This document shows, piece after piece, positions 14,654 through 23,248 of a stretch of DNA of 29,216 nucleotides (position 1 is its first letter; each line of letters starts with the position of its first letter). The notes below the pieces were generated by a model. It did no database searches and was not told the origin of the DNA. It saw only the letters and a list, made by a program, of their open reading frames with translations. The stretch covers positions 1 through 29,216 of the forward strand of contig DKJZ01000091.1 of NCBI GenBank assembly GCA_002454975.1. Reading direction: 5' to 3'. This DNA is from Hylemonella sp. UBA6679. GTDB lineage: Bacteria > Pseudomonadota > Gammaproteobacteria > Burkholderiales > Burkholderiaceae_C. The position numbers and the translations under genes are program-made.

Positions 14654-15939
14654 GCACTTGCCTGCTAGGCTGCATTGCCGACGACTTCACCGGCGCCACC
14701 GACCTGGCCAACAACCTGGTGCGCAGCGGCATGCGCACGGTGCAAATCAACGGCGTGCCGCAAGACAGCGCAGCTGTGGATGCCGATGCGGTGGTGGTGG
14801 CACTCAAATCTCGCACCATCGCCCCCCAAGAGGCTGTGGCGCAGTCGCTGCGAGCCTATTCATGGCTCAAATCGCAGGGTGTGCAGCAGATTTACTTCAA
14901 GTATTGCTCTACTTTTGATAGCACGCCGCAGGGCAACATAGGCCCAGTGACAGACGCTTTGCTCGATGCCATCCACGGCCCAGGCCAAGGGTTCACCATC
15001 GTGTGCCCGGCGTTCCCGCAGAACCAGCGCACCGTTTTCAAAGGGCATTTGTTTGTGGGCGATGTGCTTTTGTCAGACAGCGGCATGGCACACCACCCGC
15101 TCACCCCCATGCACGACGCCAACCTGGTGCGTGTGATGCAAGCGCAAACCCAGCGTCGCGTGGGCTTGGTGCAACACAGCACTGTGGCCCAGGGGCCACA
15201 AGCCATTCGGGACGCCTTTGCACAATTGCAAGCGCAAGGCGTGGGCGTGGCGGTGGTGGACGCCATCAGCAACCAAGACCTCATGCACATGGGCCAGGCC
15301 CTGCAGGGCATGCCACTGGTCACAGCCGGCTCGGGCGTGGCCATTGGCCTTGCGCAAAACTGGGCTGGCCAATTGGTCGCGGACCAACAAGCCAGCCAAC
15401 TCGTGCCCGCTTCGGGTTGGCGCGCCGTGGTGTCGGGCAGCTGCTCGCAAGCCACCAACGCCCAAGTGGCGCACTGGGTGGTAAGCGGCCGCCCTGCCCT
15501 GGCCATCGACCCCTTGGCCCTGGCAGCTGGGCAAGATGTGGTGGCGCAGGCCTTGGCGTGGGCCAAGCCCCTGTTGGCCAATGGCCCTGTGCTGCTTTAC
15601 GCCACAGCCAATGCAGATGCAGTTAAGGCCATTCAAGCCCAACTCGGCGCACAACATGCCGGCGAGTTGGTGGAACACGCCCTGTCTGCCATGGCCCTGG
15701 GCCTGGTGCAACTTGGCGTGGGCCAGCTCCTGGTGGCTGGCGGGGAAACCTCTGGCGCGGTGGTGCAAGCCCTGGGCGTGGCGCGCATGACCATCGGCCC
15801 ACAAATTGACCCTGGTGTGCCCTGGACCAGTGTACACAGCCCCGCAGCCCCTGGGCGCGCGGTGCATGTGGCGCTTAAATCTGGCAACTTTGGCAGCGTT
15901 GATTTCTTTGAAAAAGCGTTTGCCATGCTCGAGGCTTGA
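14650..15939 (+). CDS. otnK: 3-oxo-tetronate kinase (four-carbon acid sugar kinase, DUF1537)
   Basis: 429 aa, ATG overlapping the ltnD stop. The N-terminal domain opens with IADDFTGATDLANNLV (residues 9-24), the hallmark of the DUF1537 kinases, followed by YFKYCSTFDSTP.GNIGPV (about 82-101), which helps bind the substrate. The C-terminal nucleotide-binding domain shows SGSCSQATNAQ near 262, and VAGGETSGAVVQALG near 360. Length fits the family (about 410-430). It phosphorylates 3-oxo-tetronate to 3-oxo-tetronate 4-phosphate with ATP. Related DUF1537 enzymes act on other four-carbon acids, but the neighbours LtnD, OtnC and OtnI settle the reaction. The exact stereochemistry (threonate or erythronate) cannot be read. 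Confidence 0.9.
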   Translation: MSTCLLGCIADDFTGATDLANNLVRSGMRTVQINGVPQDSAAVDADAVVVALKSRTIAPQEAVAQSLRAYSWLKSQGVQQIYFKYCSTFDSTPQGNIGPVTDALLDAIHGPGQGFTIVCPAFPQNQRTVFKGHLFVGDVLLSDSGMAHHPLTPMHDANLVRVMQAQTQRRVGLVQHSTVAQGPQAIRDAFAQLQAQGVGVAVVDAISNQDLMHMGQALQGMPLVTAGSGVAIGLAQNWAGQLVADQQASQLVPASGWRAVVSGSCSQATNAQVAHWVVSGRPALAIDPLALAAGQDVVAQALAWAKPLLANGPVLLYATANADAVKAIQAQLGAQHAGELVEHALSAMALGLVQLGVGQLLVAGGETSGAVVQALGVARMTIGPQIDPGVPWTSVHSPAAPGRAVHVALKSGNFGSVDFFEKAFAMLEA

Positions 15940-15942
15940 ACC

Positions 15943-16614
15943 ATGTCACTGAGCTTTGAAGACACCCTCCCGCAGCGCTTGGCCATGTGCACCACCGGAG
16001 CCTCGCTGTACGCGCGCGGTTACGTGCACGCCAGCGCGGGCAACATCAGCCTGAAGTTGGACGACGGCAGCTTTTTGATCACCCCCACCGATGCCTGCCT
16101 GGGCACGCTGCAAGCCGCAGACCTGGCGCATGTGGCCCATGGCATGCAGCTCAGTGGCGCGCCTGCGTCAAAAACACTGGCCTTGCACCAGGCCATTTAC
16201 GAGGCAGAGCCCCATGCGCGCTGCATCATCCACACCCACGCCACCCACCTGGTGTCGCTCACCCTGCAAGGGGTTTGGCAGCCACAAGACATCGTGCCGC
16301 CCATCACGCCTTACTACGTGATGAAGGTGGGCCACGTGCCGCTGATCGCCTACCAGCGCCCGGGGCACCCTGAGGTGGCCAGGCAGGTGGCTCAAGCCAT
16401 CCACCAAGGCCACGCGCACAGCAAACCCCTGCGCGCGGTCATGCTCGACCGCCTGGGCCCCGTGGTGTGGCACAGCTCCCCCGCGCAAGCCAGCGCCGTG
16501 CTCGAAGAGCTTGAAGAAACCGCCAAGCTCTGGCTGATGAGCCACAAAACCGCCACGCCTTTGAGCCCCGCCCAACTTGACGACCTGCGCCAGCACTTCG
16601 GTGCTGTTTGGTAA
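15943..16614 (+). CDS. otnC: 3-oxo-tetronate 4-phosphate decarboxylase (class II aldolase family)
   Basis: 223 aa, three bases after the kinase stop. The class II aldolase/adducin fold is shown by ASAGNISLKL (30-39), ITPTD (46-50), SGAPASKTLALH (71-82) and the zinc ligands His97 and His99 in IIHTHATHL; a further His occurs near 141. At about residue 78, where aldolases such as FucA carry the catalytic Glu, this protein reads Thr; that may be a subfamily trait. The ITPYYVMKVGHVPL block is typical of OtnC. It decarboxylates 3-oxo-tetronate 4-phosphate to dihydroxyacetone phosphate and CO2. Assignment rests on family plus complete pathway context. Confidence 0.88.
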   Translation: MSLSFEDTLPQRLAMCTTGASLYARGYVHASAGNISLKLDDGSFLITPTDACLGTLQAADLAHVAHGMQLSGAPASKTLALHQAIYEAEPHARCIIHTHATHLVSLTLQGVWQPQDIVPPITPYYVMKVGHVPLIAYQRPGHPEVARQVAQAIHQGHAHSKPLRAVMLDRLGPVVWHSSPAQASAVLEELEETAKLWLMSHKTATPLSPAQLDDLRQHFGAVW

Positions 16615-16632
16615 CTCACTTAAGCCCTCACC

Positions 16633-17433
16633 ATGCCCCAATTTGCTGCCAACTTGAGCATGCTCTACAACGAGCATCCGTTTCTCGACCGTTTTGCCGC
16701 TGCCACCCAAGACGGCTTCAAGGCGGTGGAATACCTCTTTCCCTATGAGTTTGAGGCTGCGGTGTTGCGCCAGCAGCTCGATGCCTGCGGCCTGCAGCAA
16801 GTGCTGTTCAACGCCCCACCGGGCGACTGGGCCGCGGGCGAACGTGGCCTGGCTTGCTTGCCTGGGCGCGAGGCTGAGTTTCAAGAAGGTTTCCTCAAAG
16901 CCCTGGCCTACGCACAAGCCTTGGCTTGCCCACGTGTGCATGTGATGGCTGGCCTGGCACCGGCGGGTGAGCAGCGCAGCACCTTGCAAGCCACCTACCT
17001 GGGCAACTTAGCCTGGGCCGCAGCGCAGGCGCAACCCATGGGTGTGGACGTGCTCATCGAGCCCATCAACACCCGCGACATGCCTGGCTTTTTCTTGAAC
17101 CACCAGGCCCAAGCGCATGAGGTGGTCACCCAAATTGGCGCCCCCAACCTTAAAGTGCAAATGGACCTCTACCACTGCCAGATCATGGAAGGCGACTTGG
17201 CCAGCAAACTGCGCCAGTACCTCTCTAGCGGACGGGTGGGACATTTGCAAATAGCCGGCGTGCCCATGCGCCATGAGCCCGATGTGGGCGAGGTTAACCA
17301 CGCCTACCTGTTTGAGGTGATCGACGAGGTCTCAGCCGCCTGTGGCTGGCAAGGCTGGATAGGCTGCGAGTACCGGCCAGCGCGCGGTGCAGTGCCTGGT
17401 GGCACCACCCAAGGTCTGGGCTGGCGACCCTGA
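16633..17433 (+). CDS. otnI: 2-oxo-tetronate isomerase (hydroxypyruvate isomerase family)
   Basis: 266 aa, a TIM-barrel of the Hyi/OtnI family. The N-terminus FAANLSMLY and the following FLDRFAAA..GF.AVEYLFPYE are family hallmarks. The metal-binding and active-site acids follow: Glu in VLIEPINTRD, Asp in QMDLYH, His in VGHLQIAG and Glu in IGCEYRP near the end. The last segment (GTTQGLGW) is normal, so the gene is complete. It interconverts 2-oxo- and 3-oxo-tetronate, the step between LtnD and OtnK. It ends 19 bases from the convergent rdgC stop, with no obvious terminator between. Confidence 0.9.
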   Translation: MPQFAANLSMLYNEHPFLDRFAAATQDGFKAVEYLFPYEFEAAVLRQQLDACGLQQVLFNAPPGDWAAGERGLACLPGREAEFQEGFLKALAYAQALACPRVHVMAGLAPAGEQRSTLQATYLGNLAWAAAQAQPMGVDVLIEPINTRDMPGFFLNHQAQAHEVVTQIGAPNLKVQMDLYHCQIMEGDLASKLRQYLSSGRVGHLQIAGVPMRHEPDVGEVNHAYLFEVIDEVSAACGWQGWIGCEYRPARGAVPGGTTQGLGWRP

Positions 17434-17452
17434 GCTGATGCGCGTGTTGGCC

Positions 17453-18355
17453 TTAAGCCAGCGCCTGCTCGCCACCCAACGCTTCTAAGAGGTCGGGCAA
17501 GAGTTTGCGCAGCTCGCCGGTGGCAATGGCCACATCGGCCTCAAAGCCCTCGTCTTTGGGGTTGCTGTTGCCGCTGTCGTCAAACACCACGTCTAAGAAA
17601 TCGAGCTTTTTGAGCTGCATGCCTTCGGTGAGCATGAACGACACGCGGCCAGCCCATGTCAGGGCCAGGCGGGTGGGCAGCTTGCCGTTTTGTACATGCT
17701 GCTTAACCTCATCGGTGTCCAGGGCGTGGCGGGCGTAGCGCACCACCGATTTAGATTCATCCGCCGCTTTGAGCTCGCAATCGCGGTCCACCGTGAAGCC
17801 ACCAGGCGCCTCTTGTGTGAGCAACCAATCGGCCATGGCGGCCATGGGCGAAACCTGGGTGTTGATGAGCGAGAGGTTCAAACCATGGAGGCTTTTGACC
17901 AGCAGCGTCACCACTTCATCGGCCTTGGCCTGGCTGCCGGCGTCCAGCACCAACAGCCGAGCTTGCGCGTCCACCCACACCCACACCGTGGCCTCTTTGC
18001 TAAAAGCCATGGGCATGAGCGAGAGGCGAATGTCGTCTTTGATCTCGCGGGTTTCTTTTTTACCGGGCTTGCGGCCCGTGGTGGCCTCGATGTGCGCGGC
18101 GCGCTCTTTGGCTTTGCGCGTGACCACAGCGCCAGGCACCACCTTGGTCTCGAGCTTGAGCTTGAAGATGAGTTGTGAGCCCACCACCTCCACCAGCGGC
18201 CCATGGGCCTCACCGCGCGGCTCGACCCAACCCACCGACTTTTCTTCATGCGCGCCGCAAGGCACAAAGCGCAGCGCGTCCAAACCAGCATCCACCTCAG
18301 CTTGCGAAGGCGCCCAATCTGGGCCAATGCGGTACATGATGATGTTTTTAAACAA
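17453..18355 (-). CDS. rdgC: recombination-associated protein RdgC
   Basis: 300 aa, against about 303 for E. coli RdgC. I chose TTG 18355 because it gives the canonical opening (L/M)FKN-x2-x-YRI and has GGAAAG six bases upstream. An earlier TTG at 18373 would add six residues. The internal LETKVVPGAVV, a charged REIKDDI, the middle GF..DRDCELKA and the C-terminal KKLDFLDVVFDD with the acidic run all match RdgC. The protein forms a ring around DNA and limits RecA loading. It stands alone between two convergent/divergent operons, and a terminator-like hairpin precedes it by about 28 bases. Confidence 0.95.
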   Translation of the reverse strand: MFKNIIMYRIGPDWAPSQAEVDAGLDALRFVPCGAHEEKSVGWVEPRGEAHGPLVEVVGSQLIFKLKLETKVVPGAVVTRKAKERAAHIEATTGRKPGKKETREIKDDIRLSLMPMAFSKEATVWVWVDAQARLLVLDAGSQAKADEVVTLLVKSLHGLNLSLINTQVSPMAAMADWLLTQEAPGGFTVDRDCELKAADESKSVVRYARHALDTDEVKQHVQNGKLPTRLALTWAGRVSFMLTEGMQLKKLDFLDVVFDDSGNSNPKDEGFEADVAIATGELRKLLPDLLEALGGEQALA

Positions 18356-18382
18356 GGCAATCTTTCCAGGCAAACCGACAAG

Positions 18383-18404
18383 AAAAAAGGCCCTTTCGGG
18401 CCTT
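18383..18404 (-). terminator. terminator-like hairpin in the rdgC leader
   Basis: On the minus strand AAGGCCC (18404-18398), loop GAAA and GGGCCTT (18393-18387) are followed by a T-run (18388-18383). It is a textbook intrinsic terminator pointing into rdgC. Since the next gene upstream lies on the opposite strand, it either attenuates rdgC or stops stray antisense transcripts. Confidence 0.7.
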
Positions 18405-18480
18405 CGAACACTGGGTGCATTCTAGCAAGTGGGCTTGTATGGCTGACCCAGCAAACCCACCAGCACGTCATGAGAACGTC

Positions 18481-18509
18481 ACAATCAATTTCTACAATTC
18501 AATGATTGT
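18481..18509 (+). promoter_or_regulatory. candidate ArsR operator / promoter before the ars operon
   Basis: A perfect 7-base inverted repeat, ACAATCA (18481-18487) and TGATTGT (18503-18509), brackets a possible -10 box TACAAT (18493-18498), ending 23 bases before the GAPDH ATG. No good -35 is visible. The position suits repression by the ArsR encoded at the end of the operon. Confidence 0.4.
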
Positions 18510-18532
18510 TCATCTATTTGCGGGGGTTTGAC

Positions 18533-19576
18533 ATGAAAGTTGGCATCAACGGCATGGGGCGTATTGGTCGCTTGGCTTTGCGGGCGGCCATGGGTGCAGC
18601 TGAGCGGCCGCAGGACGATCCACGGCTCAACAACCGGCTCGATGTGGTGCACGTCAACGAAATCAAGGGCGGTGCAGCGGCCTGTGCGCATTTGCTGGCT
18701 TTTGACTCGGTTCAAGGCAAATGGCGAGCCAACATTCGGGCCGAGGGTGAAGACGCGGTGTTGATCAACGACAAACGCGTGCGCATGACCTCGCACAGCA
18801 CACCCGCCGAGATCAACTGGGGCGACATGGGCGTGGACGTGGTGCTGGAGTGCACTGGCAAGTTCCTCACACCCGAGACCCTGCAAGGCCACCTGGACCG
18901 CGGCGCCAAGCGCGTGATTGTGGCAGCCCCGGTGAAGGTTGGTGGTGTTCTCAACATCGTGCTGGGCATCAACCACCACCTGTACGACCCGGCCAAAGAT
19001 CGCATCGTCACCGCCGCCTCTTGCACCACCAACTGCTTGGCACCCTTGGTCAAAGTGGTGCATGAAAACCTGGGCATCAAGCACGGCCAAATCACCACCA
19101 TCCATGACCCAACCAACACCAACTTGGTGGTGGATGCGCCGCACAAAGACCTGCGCCGCGCCCGCAGTGCCATGATGAGCTTAGCGCCCACCACCACCGG
19201 TAGCGCCACCGCCATTGCGCTGATTTACCCAGAGCTCAAAGGCAAACTCAATGGGCATGCGGTGCGTGCGCCGGTGTTGAATGCCTCGCTGACCGACTGC
19301 GTTTTTGAGTTGCAGCGCCCCACCACCGCCGAAGAAGTCAACGCTTTGTTTGAGCAAGCCGCACAGGGCGATTTGGCAGGCATCTTGGGCTATGAAACAC
19401 GCCCACTTGTGAGTGTGGATTACGCGCGAGACACACGCAGCTCGGTGGTGGATGCCCTCTCGACCATGGTGACCGATGGCACCTTGCTCAAAATTTACGC
19501 CTGGTACGACAACGAAATGGGCTACGCCTGCCGCATGGTCGACCTGGCCTGCCACATGCAAGAACGCGGGGTCTGA
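18533..19576 (+). CDS. ArsJ-associated glyceraldehyde-3-phosphate dehydrogenase
   Basis: 347 aa from ATG 18533, with a GGGGG run six bases upstream. The N-terminal GINGMGRIGR binds NAD. Catalytic Cys164 sits in ASCTTNCLAPLVK and His191 in TTIHDPTNTN. The DPTNTNLVVDAPHKDLRRAR stretch, with no usual SYT after His, is characteristic of the GAPDHs paired with ArsJ. It uses arsenate in place of phosphate to make the unstable 1-arseno-3-phosphoglycerate, which ArsJ exports. The stop is one base before arsJ. The N-terminal part has a short insert (about 22-36), also common in this group. A housekeeping GAPDH would not normally be linked to arsJ and arsR. Confidence 0.93.
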   Translation: MKVGINGMGRIGRLALRAAMGAAERPQDDPRLNNRLDVVHVNEIKGGAAACAHLLAFDSVQGKWRANIRAEGEDAVLINDKRVRMTSHSTPAEINWGDMGVDVVLECTGKFLTPETLQGHLDRGAKRVIVAAPVKVGGVLNIVLGINHHLYDPAKDRIVTAASCTTNCLAPLVKVVHENLGIKHGQITTIHDPTNTNLVVDAPHKDLRRARSAMMSLAPTTTGSATAIALIYPELKGKLNGHAVRAPVLNASLTDCVFELQRPTTAEEVNALFEQAAQGDLAGILGYETRPLVSVDYARDTRSSVVDALSTMVTDGTLLKIYAWYDNEMGYACRMVDLACHMQERGV

Positions 19577-19577
19577 G

Positions 19578-20831
19578 ATGTCAAAGCCACCCATGGTGGT
19601 GCCAGCTGTGCGCAACTACATGATTGTTACGGCTGCGTACTGGGGCTTCACGCTCACAGACGGGGCGCTGCGCATGCTGGTGCTTCTGCATTTCTACAAA
19701 CTGGGGTACTCCCCGTTTACCTTGTCGTTTTTGTTTTTGCTCTACGAAGCCGCGGGTATTTTGGCCAATTTGGTGGGGGGATGGTTGGCCACACGGTTTG
19801 GCATTGCGCGCATGCTGTGCGTGGGTTTGGTCACCCAAATTGTGGGCTTTGTGTTGTTGTCGCAGCTCGACCCCAACTGGACGGCTGCGATGTCTGTGGC
19901 GTGGGTGGTGCTGGCGCAAGGGGTGTGTGGTGTGGCCAAAGACCTGACGAAAACAGCGAGCAAATCGGCCATCAAGATCACCCAAGCAGAGGCCAAAAGC
20001 CAAAGCAACGGTCAGTTGTTCAAATGGGTGGCGTGGTTCACCGGCAGCAAAAACGCCATGAAGGGTTTTGGCTTTTTCTTGGGTGGGCTGCTGCTCCAAT
20101 CGGTGGGGTTCCAAGGGTCCTTGCTGGCCATGGCTGGACTGCTTGCGCTGGTGTTGGTGGGCGTCATCAGCAGCCTGCCGCCCATGATCGGCAAAAGCAA
20201 AGCCTCCAAGTCGGCCAAAGAGCTGTTCGCCAAAAGCCCAGGGCTCAATGCGCTGGCGGCCGCGCGTGTGGTGTTGTTTGGTGCACGTGATGTTTGGTTT
20301 GTGGTGGGAGTGCCTGTCTTTTTGTACTCGGTCGGCTGGAATTTCACCATGGTGGGCGCTTTTTTAGCCAGCTGGACCATCGGCTACGGCCTGGTGCAGG
20401 CCTTGGCCCCCCACCTGGTCAAGCGCAGCCAAGACGGCTTGTCTAAGGAAGTGCCCGCTGCGCGCAGCTGGTCGTTTTTTCTGGCGGTGGTGCCTGTTGC
20501 GATGGCGCTGACCGTGTGGCTCAACGTGCCTCATTTGGCGTGGTGGGTGGTGGCAGGACTGGCTGTGTTTGGCTTTGCGTTTGCCGTCAATTCTTCCGTG
20601 CACAGCTACCTGGTGCTGGCCTATGCCGGGTCTGAAAAAGCGGCTGAAGACGTGGGCTTTTATTACGCGGCCAATGCCGTGGGTAGGTTTTTTGGCACGC
20701 TCATGTCGGGGGTGCTCTACCAGTGGGGCGGCTTGCTGTATGCCCTGCTGGGCTCGGCTGTGATGCTGGGCCTGTGCTGGGTGGCTACGCTACGCCTGCC
20801 CACGCAACCCACGGCACTGAACCCACCATGA
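19578..20831 (+). CDS. arsJ: organoarsenical efflux MFS transporter ArsJ
   Basis: 417 aa, ATG one base after the GAPDH stop. Twelve predicted membrane segments of the major facilitator fold are visible. The N-terminus NYMIVTAAYWGFTLTDGALRMLVLLHFYKLGY is the ArsJ signature region, and the central loop carries KDLTKTASKSAIK and KSAKELFAKSPGL. It exports 1-arseno-3-phosphoglycerate, which then breaks down outside the cell, giving net arsenate removal. It overlaps arsR (ATGA). The three genes form one unit with no arsC, acr3 or arsB nearby. Confidence 0.94.
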   Translation: MSKPPMVVPAVRNYMIVTAAYWGFTLTDGALRMLVLLHFYKLGYSPFTLSFLFLLYEAAGILANLVGGWLATRFGIARMLCVGLVTQIVGFVLLSQLDPNWTAAMSVAWVVLAQGVCGVAKDLTKTASKSAIKITQAEAKSQSNGQLFKWVAWFTGSKNAMKGFGFFLGGLLLQSVGFQGSLLAMAGLLALVLVGVISSLPPMIGKSKASKSAKELFAKSPGLNALAAARVVLFGARDVWFVVGVPVFLYSVGWNFTMVGAFLASWTIGYGLVQALAPHLVKRSQDGLSKEVPAARSWSFFLAVVPVAMALTVWLNVPHLAWWVVAGLAVFGFAFAVNSSVHSYLVLAYAGSEKAAEDVGFYYAANAVGRFFGTLMSGVLYQWGGLLYALLGSAVMLGLCWVATLRLPTQPTALNPP

Positions 20832-21214
20832 CCAACACTTCTGCAGAGGCGCCATGGGTGGTCAAAGCCCTGGGCGCATTGGCGCAAATCAACCGACTCA
20901 ATGTGTTTCGGCAATTGGTGGTGGCTGGCCAAGCTGGCTTGTACCCCAGCGACATGGCCAGCGCCCTGGGCGTGCCAGCCAACTCACTCTCGTTTCACCT
21001 CAAAGAGCTGCTGCAATGCGAACTCATCACGCAAGAACGTGAAGGCCGCAACCTGCGCTACCGCGCCAACATCGAACGCATGCAAGGCTTGCTGGGCTTT
21101 TTGATGGACGAATGCTGCCAAGGCCAAGCTTGCTTGGTCTTGCCCCAGCCCCTGTGTGAGAGCGACAGCCCTGGCTGCAAACCTGCCAACGCGGCGGATT
21201 CAGTTAAGGCCTAG
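20828..21214 (+). CDS. arsR: ArsR-family arsenic-responsive repressor
   Basis: 128 aa, ATG overlapping the arsJ stop. It is a winged-helix ArsR/SmtB protein: ALAQINRLNVFRQLVVAG, then the recognition helices LYPSDMASALGVPANSLSFHLKEL, then the wing ITQEREGRNLRYR. The classical ELCVCDL arsenite site is absent. Instead Cys96, Cys97 and Cys102 lie at the C-terminal end (DECCQGQAC), the arrangement described for the Acidithiobacillus ferrooxidans ArsR type (Cys95, Cys96, Cys102). Two further cysteines follow at 110 and 117. Inference: it represses this operon and is released by As(III). It ends 33 bases before the convergent helicase stop. Confidence 0.92.
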   Translation: MTNTSAEAPWVVKALGALAQINRLNVFRQLVVAGQAGLYPSDMASALGVPANSLSFHLKELLQCELITQEREGRNLRYRANIERMQGLLGFLMDECCQGQACLVLPQPLCESDSPGCKPANAADSVKA

Positions 21215-21247
21215 CGCTCAAGGTCTGAACTGAATTTGCTGCTGAGA

Positions 21248-23248
21248 TCAAGTTGTGCGGGGGTGTTGCGCCATGTCGCATAAGGGGCGGTAGCCACCCA
21301 CGCGCTTCACATAAGCCAACAAGTCGATGAAAAACGGGTGGTAACACAGCGTCGAAGCGTCGCCAACCAACAACAGCTTTCGGCGCGCGCGGGTCATGCC
21401 CACGTTCATGCGGCGAATGTCAGACAGGAAGCCGATGTCGCCAAGGTGGTTGCTGCGGGTCAATGACATGGCAATGATGTCGCGCTCTTGACCCTGAAAC
21501 GAATCGACGGTACCCACGCTGAGCATGCGCTGCAGCAGCAAACCATGAAGCACGTCGTTGTCCTCGATGGCATCTTTCAAATGATTGATTTGGGCGCGGT
21601 ACGGTGCAATCACGCCAATGGTGAGCGGGCCCTGCTCGTGTTCGATGGGCTCGTAAGGCCCCAGCAACTGGGTCAGACGCTGCAGCAGCAAATTGGCTTC
21701 TTCGGGGTTGGCCGTTGAACGACTTTCAGGAAGGGCCACCTCCATCAAGCCGCCGCCTGCTGTGTCAATCCATTCCACCGGCAGGTCGGGGGCAAACCGC
21801 AGGTCGTAAGCCTCCAAACCAGCGTGGTGTACGCTGGTGTGCGGCACCAATTGACCACCGTAAAACCTCGCTGAGCTGAACCCCATGATGTGCGCGTGCA
21901 TACGGTATTGCACGTTCAGCATGCGAGCCGTATTGGGCTGGCGCTGGATGCACTTTTCGAACAGGGTTTCGCGCAAGCCTTCTCGGGCCGCTTTGTCGCT
22001 CTTTACTGTGGGAGGCAGCTGGTGGTGATCGCCTGCGAGAACAATGCGCTGGCCCTTGGCAATGGGAATCCAGCATGCTGGCTCCAAGGCCTGCGCGGCT
22101 TCGTCGATGAAGACGGTCTCAAAGCTCAGATGCCGTATGTTGCGGTTGCTCGCACCCACCAGCGTGCAGGTGATGACCTGCACCGATTCGAGCACGTCTT
22201 CGGTCATGAAGCGTTCTAAATCGTCGGCGGCCAAACGCAGCGTCCGCGCTTCTTCCCGCAGCCATTGGCGGTGCTGTCGCTCTTCAAAACCAAGATGGCG
22301 CACCTGTTCATTCGCCGCTTCACGGTGCTGCTCTGCGGTTTGGCGCATTGCATGCATCTTGCTGTAGCTGGCGTGCGCCATCACACCCGCATCTAGGGTG
22401 TGCTTGAGCAACAGTTCTGAGACGCGGCTGGGGTTGCCCAAGCGGACCACCTTCACACCGCGCTCGGCCAGTTTTTCAGTAAGCAGGTCCACGGCTGTGT
22501 TGGAGGGTGCACACACCAGCACACGCCGCTCACGTCGGATGGTTTCAAGAATCGCCTGCACCAGCGTGGTGGTTTTGCCCGTGCCGGGCGGGCCGTGGAT
22601 GATGGCCACGTCTTGGGCCGTGATCACATGGCGCACAGCGGCCAGCTGCGAGTCGTTGAGCGCGCTGGGATAAAACAGGTCGTCAGCCCTGTGCTCGCGA
22701 AAGCCAGCGGGCTTGGCGCCCAGCAGCACGTCGCGCAATTCAGCCAAGCGGTTGTTGTGTGCGCCGATGACCTCAGCCAGGGCCTGGTTCATCTCGCGGT
22801 AGCTCACCTCGTCGAAGGTGAGGTCAATGCCCAGAGGGCCAGCGCCTTGCACCCAGTCGGGTAGCGCTTCTTTGGTCGTTGCCAGCAGCAGCTTGTTACG
22901 CCGTACGCTGGTGATGACGCCACTCAGGACCGGCTGATCGGCTGACGCGTGACCGGATGCACTGCTGAACAAAGAGGCATTGCTCCCCGCCTGAAACAAA
23001 TGGAGTTCTTGTCGATGGGCCGGGCGCTCAAGCTCGAGCACCACTTTGCCACCAAAACCAATCTCCTCCTGGGTGATGGTGACGGGGAACCAAGTCAAAC
23101 CACGCCGTCGGCGCTCCTTGATGCTGGCACTGGCATTTTTAAGCTTGAATTGCGCTTGGTCTTCCTTTTGCTCAAGTTGCATGAGCGCACGCACGTGGCG
23201 CAACTCATGTTGAACATCGCAAGGGGCGGTGGGGTTGGGGTCGCTCAA
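21248..23248 (-). CDS. superfamily 1 DNA/RNA helicase, IGHMBP2/SMUBP2-like
   Basis: 666 aa from TTG 23248, which overlaps the TGA of a small upstream ORF (TTGA). The N-terminal part (1-190) has a coiled stretch and a beta-barrel-like region. Helicase motifs follow: Walker A GPPGTGKTT (219-227), motif Ia CAPSNTAVD, motif II DEAAQ (382-386), motif III LAGDHHQLPP (404-413), motif IV/V QYRMH, APYRAQI and VDSFQGQERDII, and motif VI GMTRARRKLLLVGD. Upf1-like helicases of this type exist in many bacteria, but their role is poorly known. The start is uncertain because the best coupled codon is TTG and the Shine-Dalgarno is weak. The gene is isolated from other DNA-repair genes. Confidence 0.9.
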   Translation of the reverse strand: MSDPNPTAPCDVQHELRHVRALMQLEQKEDQAQFKLKNASASIKERRRRGLTWFPVTITQEEIGFGGKVVLELERPAHRQELHLFQAGSNASLFSSASGHASADQPVLSGVITSVRRNKLLLATTKEALPDWVQGAGPLGIDLTFDEVSYREMNQALAEVIGAHNNRLAELRDVLLGAKPAGFREHRADDLFYPSALNDSQLAAVRHVITAQDVAIIHGPPGTGKTTTLVQAILETIRRERRVLVCAPSNTAVDLLTEKLAERGVKVVRLGNPSRVSELLLKHTLDAGVMAHASYSKMHAMRQTAEQHREAANEQVRHLGFEERQHRQWLREEARTLRLAADDLERFMTEDVLESVQVITCTLVGASNRNIRHLSFETVFIDEAAQALEPACWIPIAKGQRIVLAGDHHQLPPTVKSDKAAREGLRETLFEKCIQRQPNTARMLNVQYRMHAHIMGFSSARFYGGQLVPHTSVHHAGLEAYDLRFAPDLPVEWIDTAGGGLMEVALPESRSTANPEEANLLLQRLTQLLGPYEPIEHEQGPLTIGVIAPYRAQINHLKDAIEDNDVLHGLLLQRMLSVGTVDSFQGQERDIIAMSLTRSNHLGDIGFLSDIRRMNVGMTRARRKLLLVGDASTLCYHPFFIDLLAYVKRVGGYRPLCDMAQHPRTT

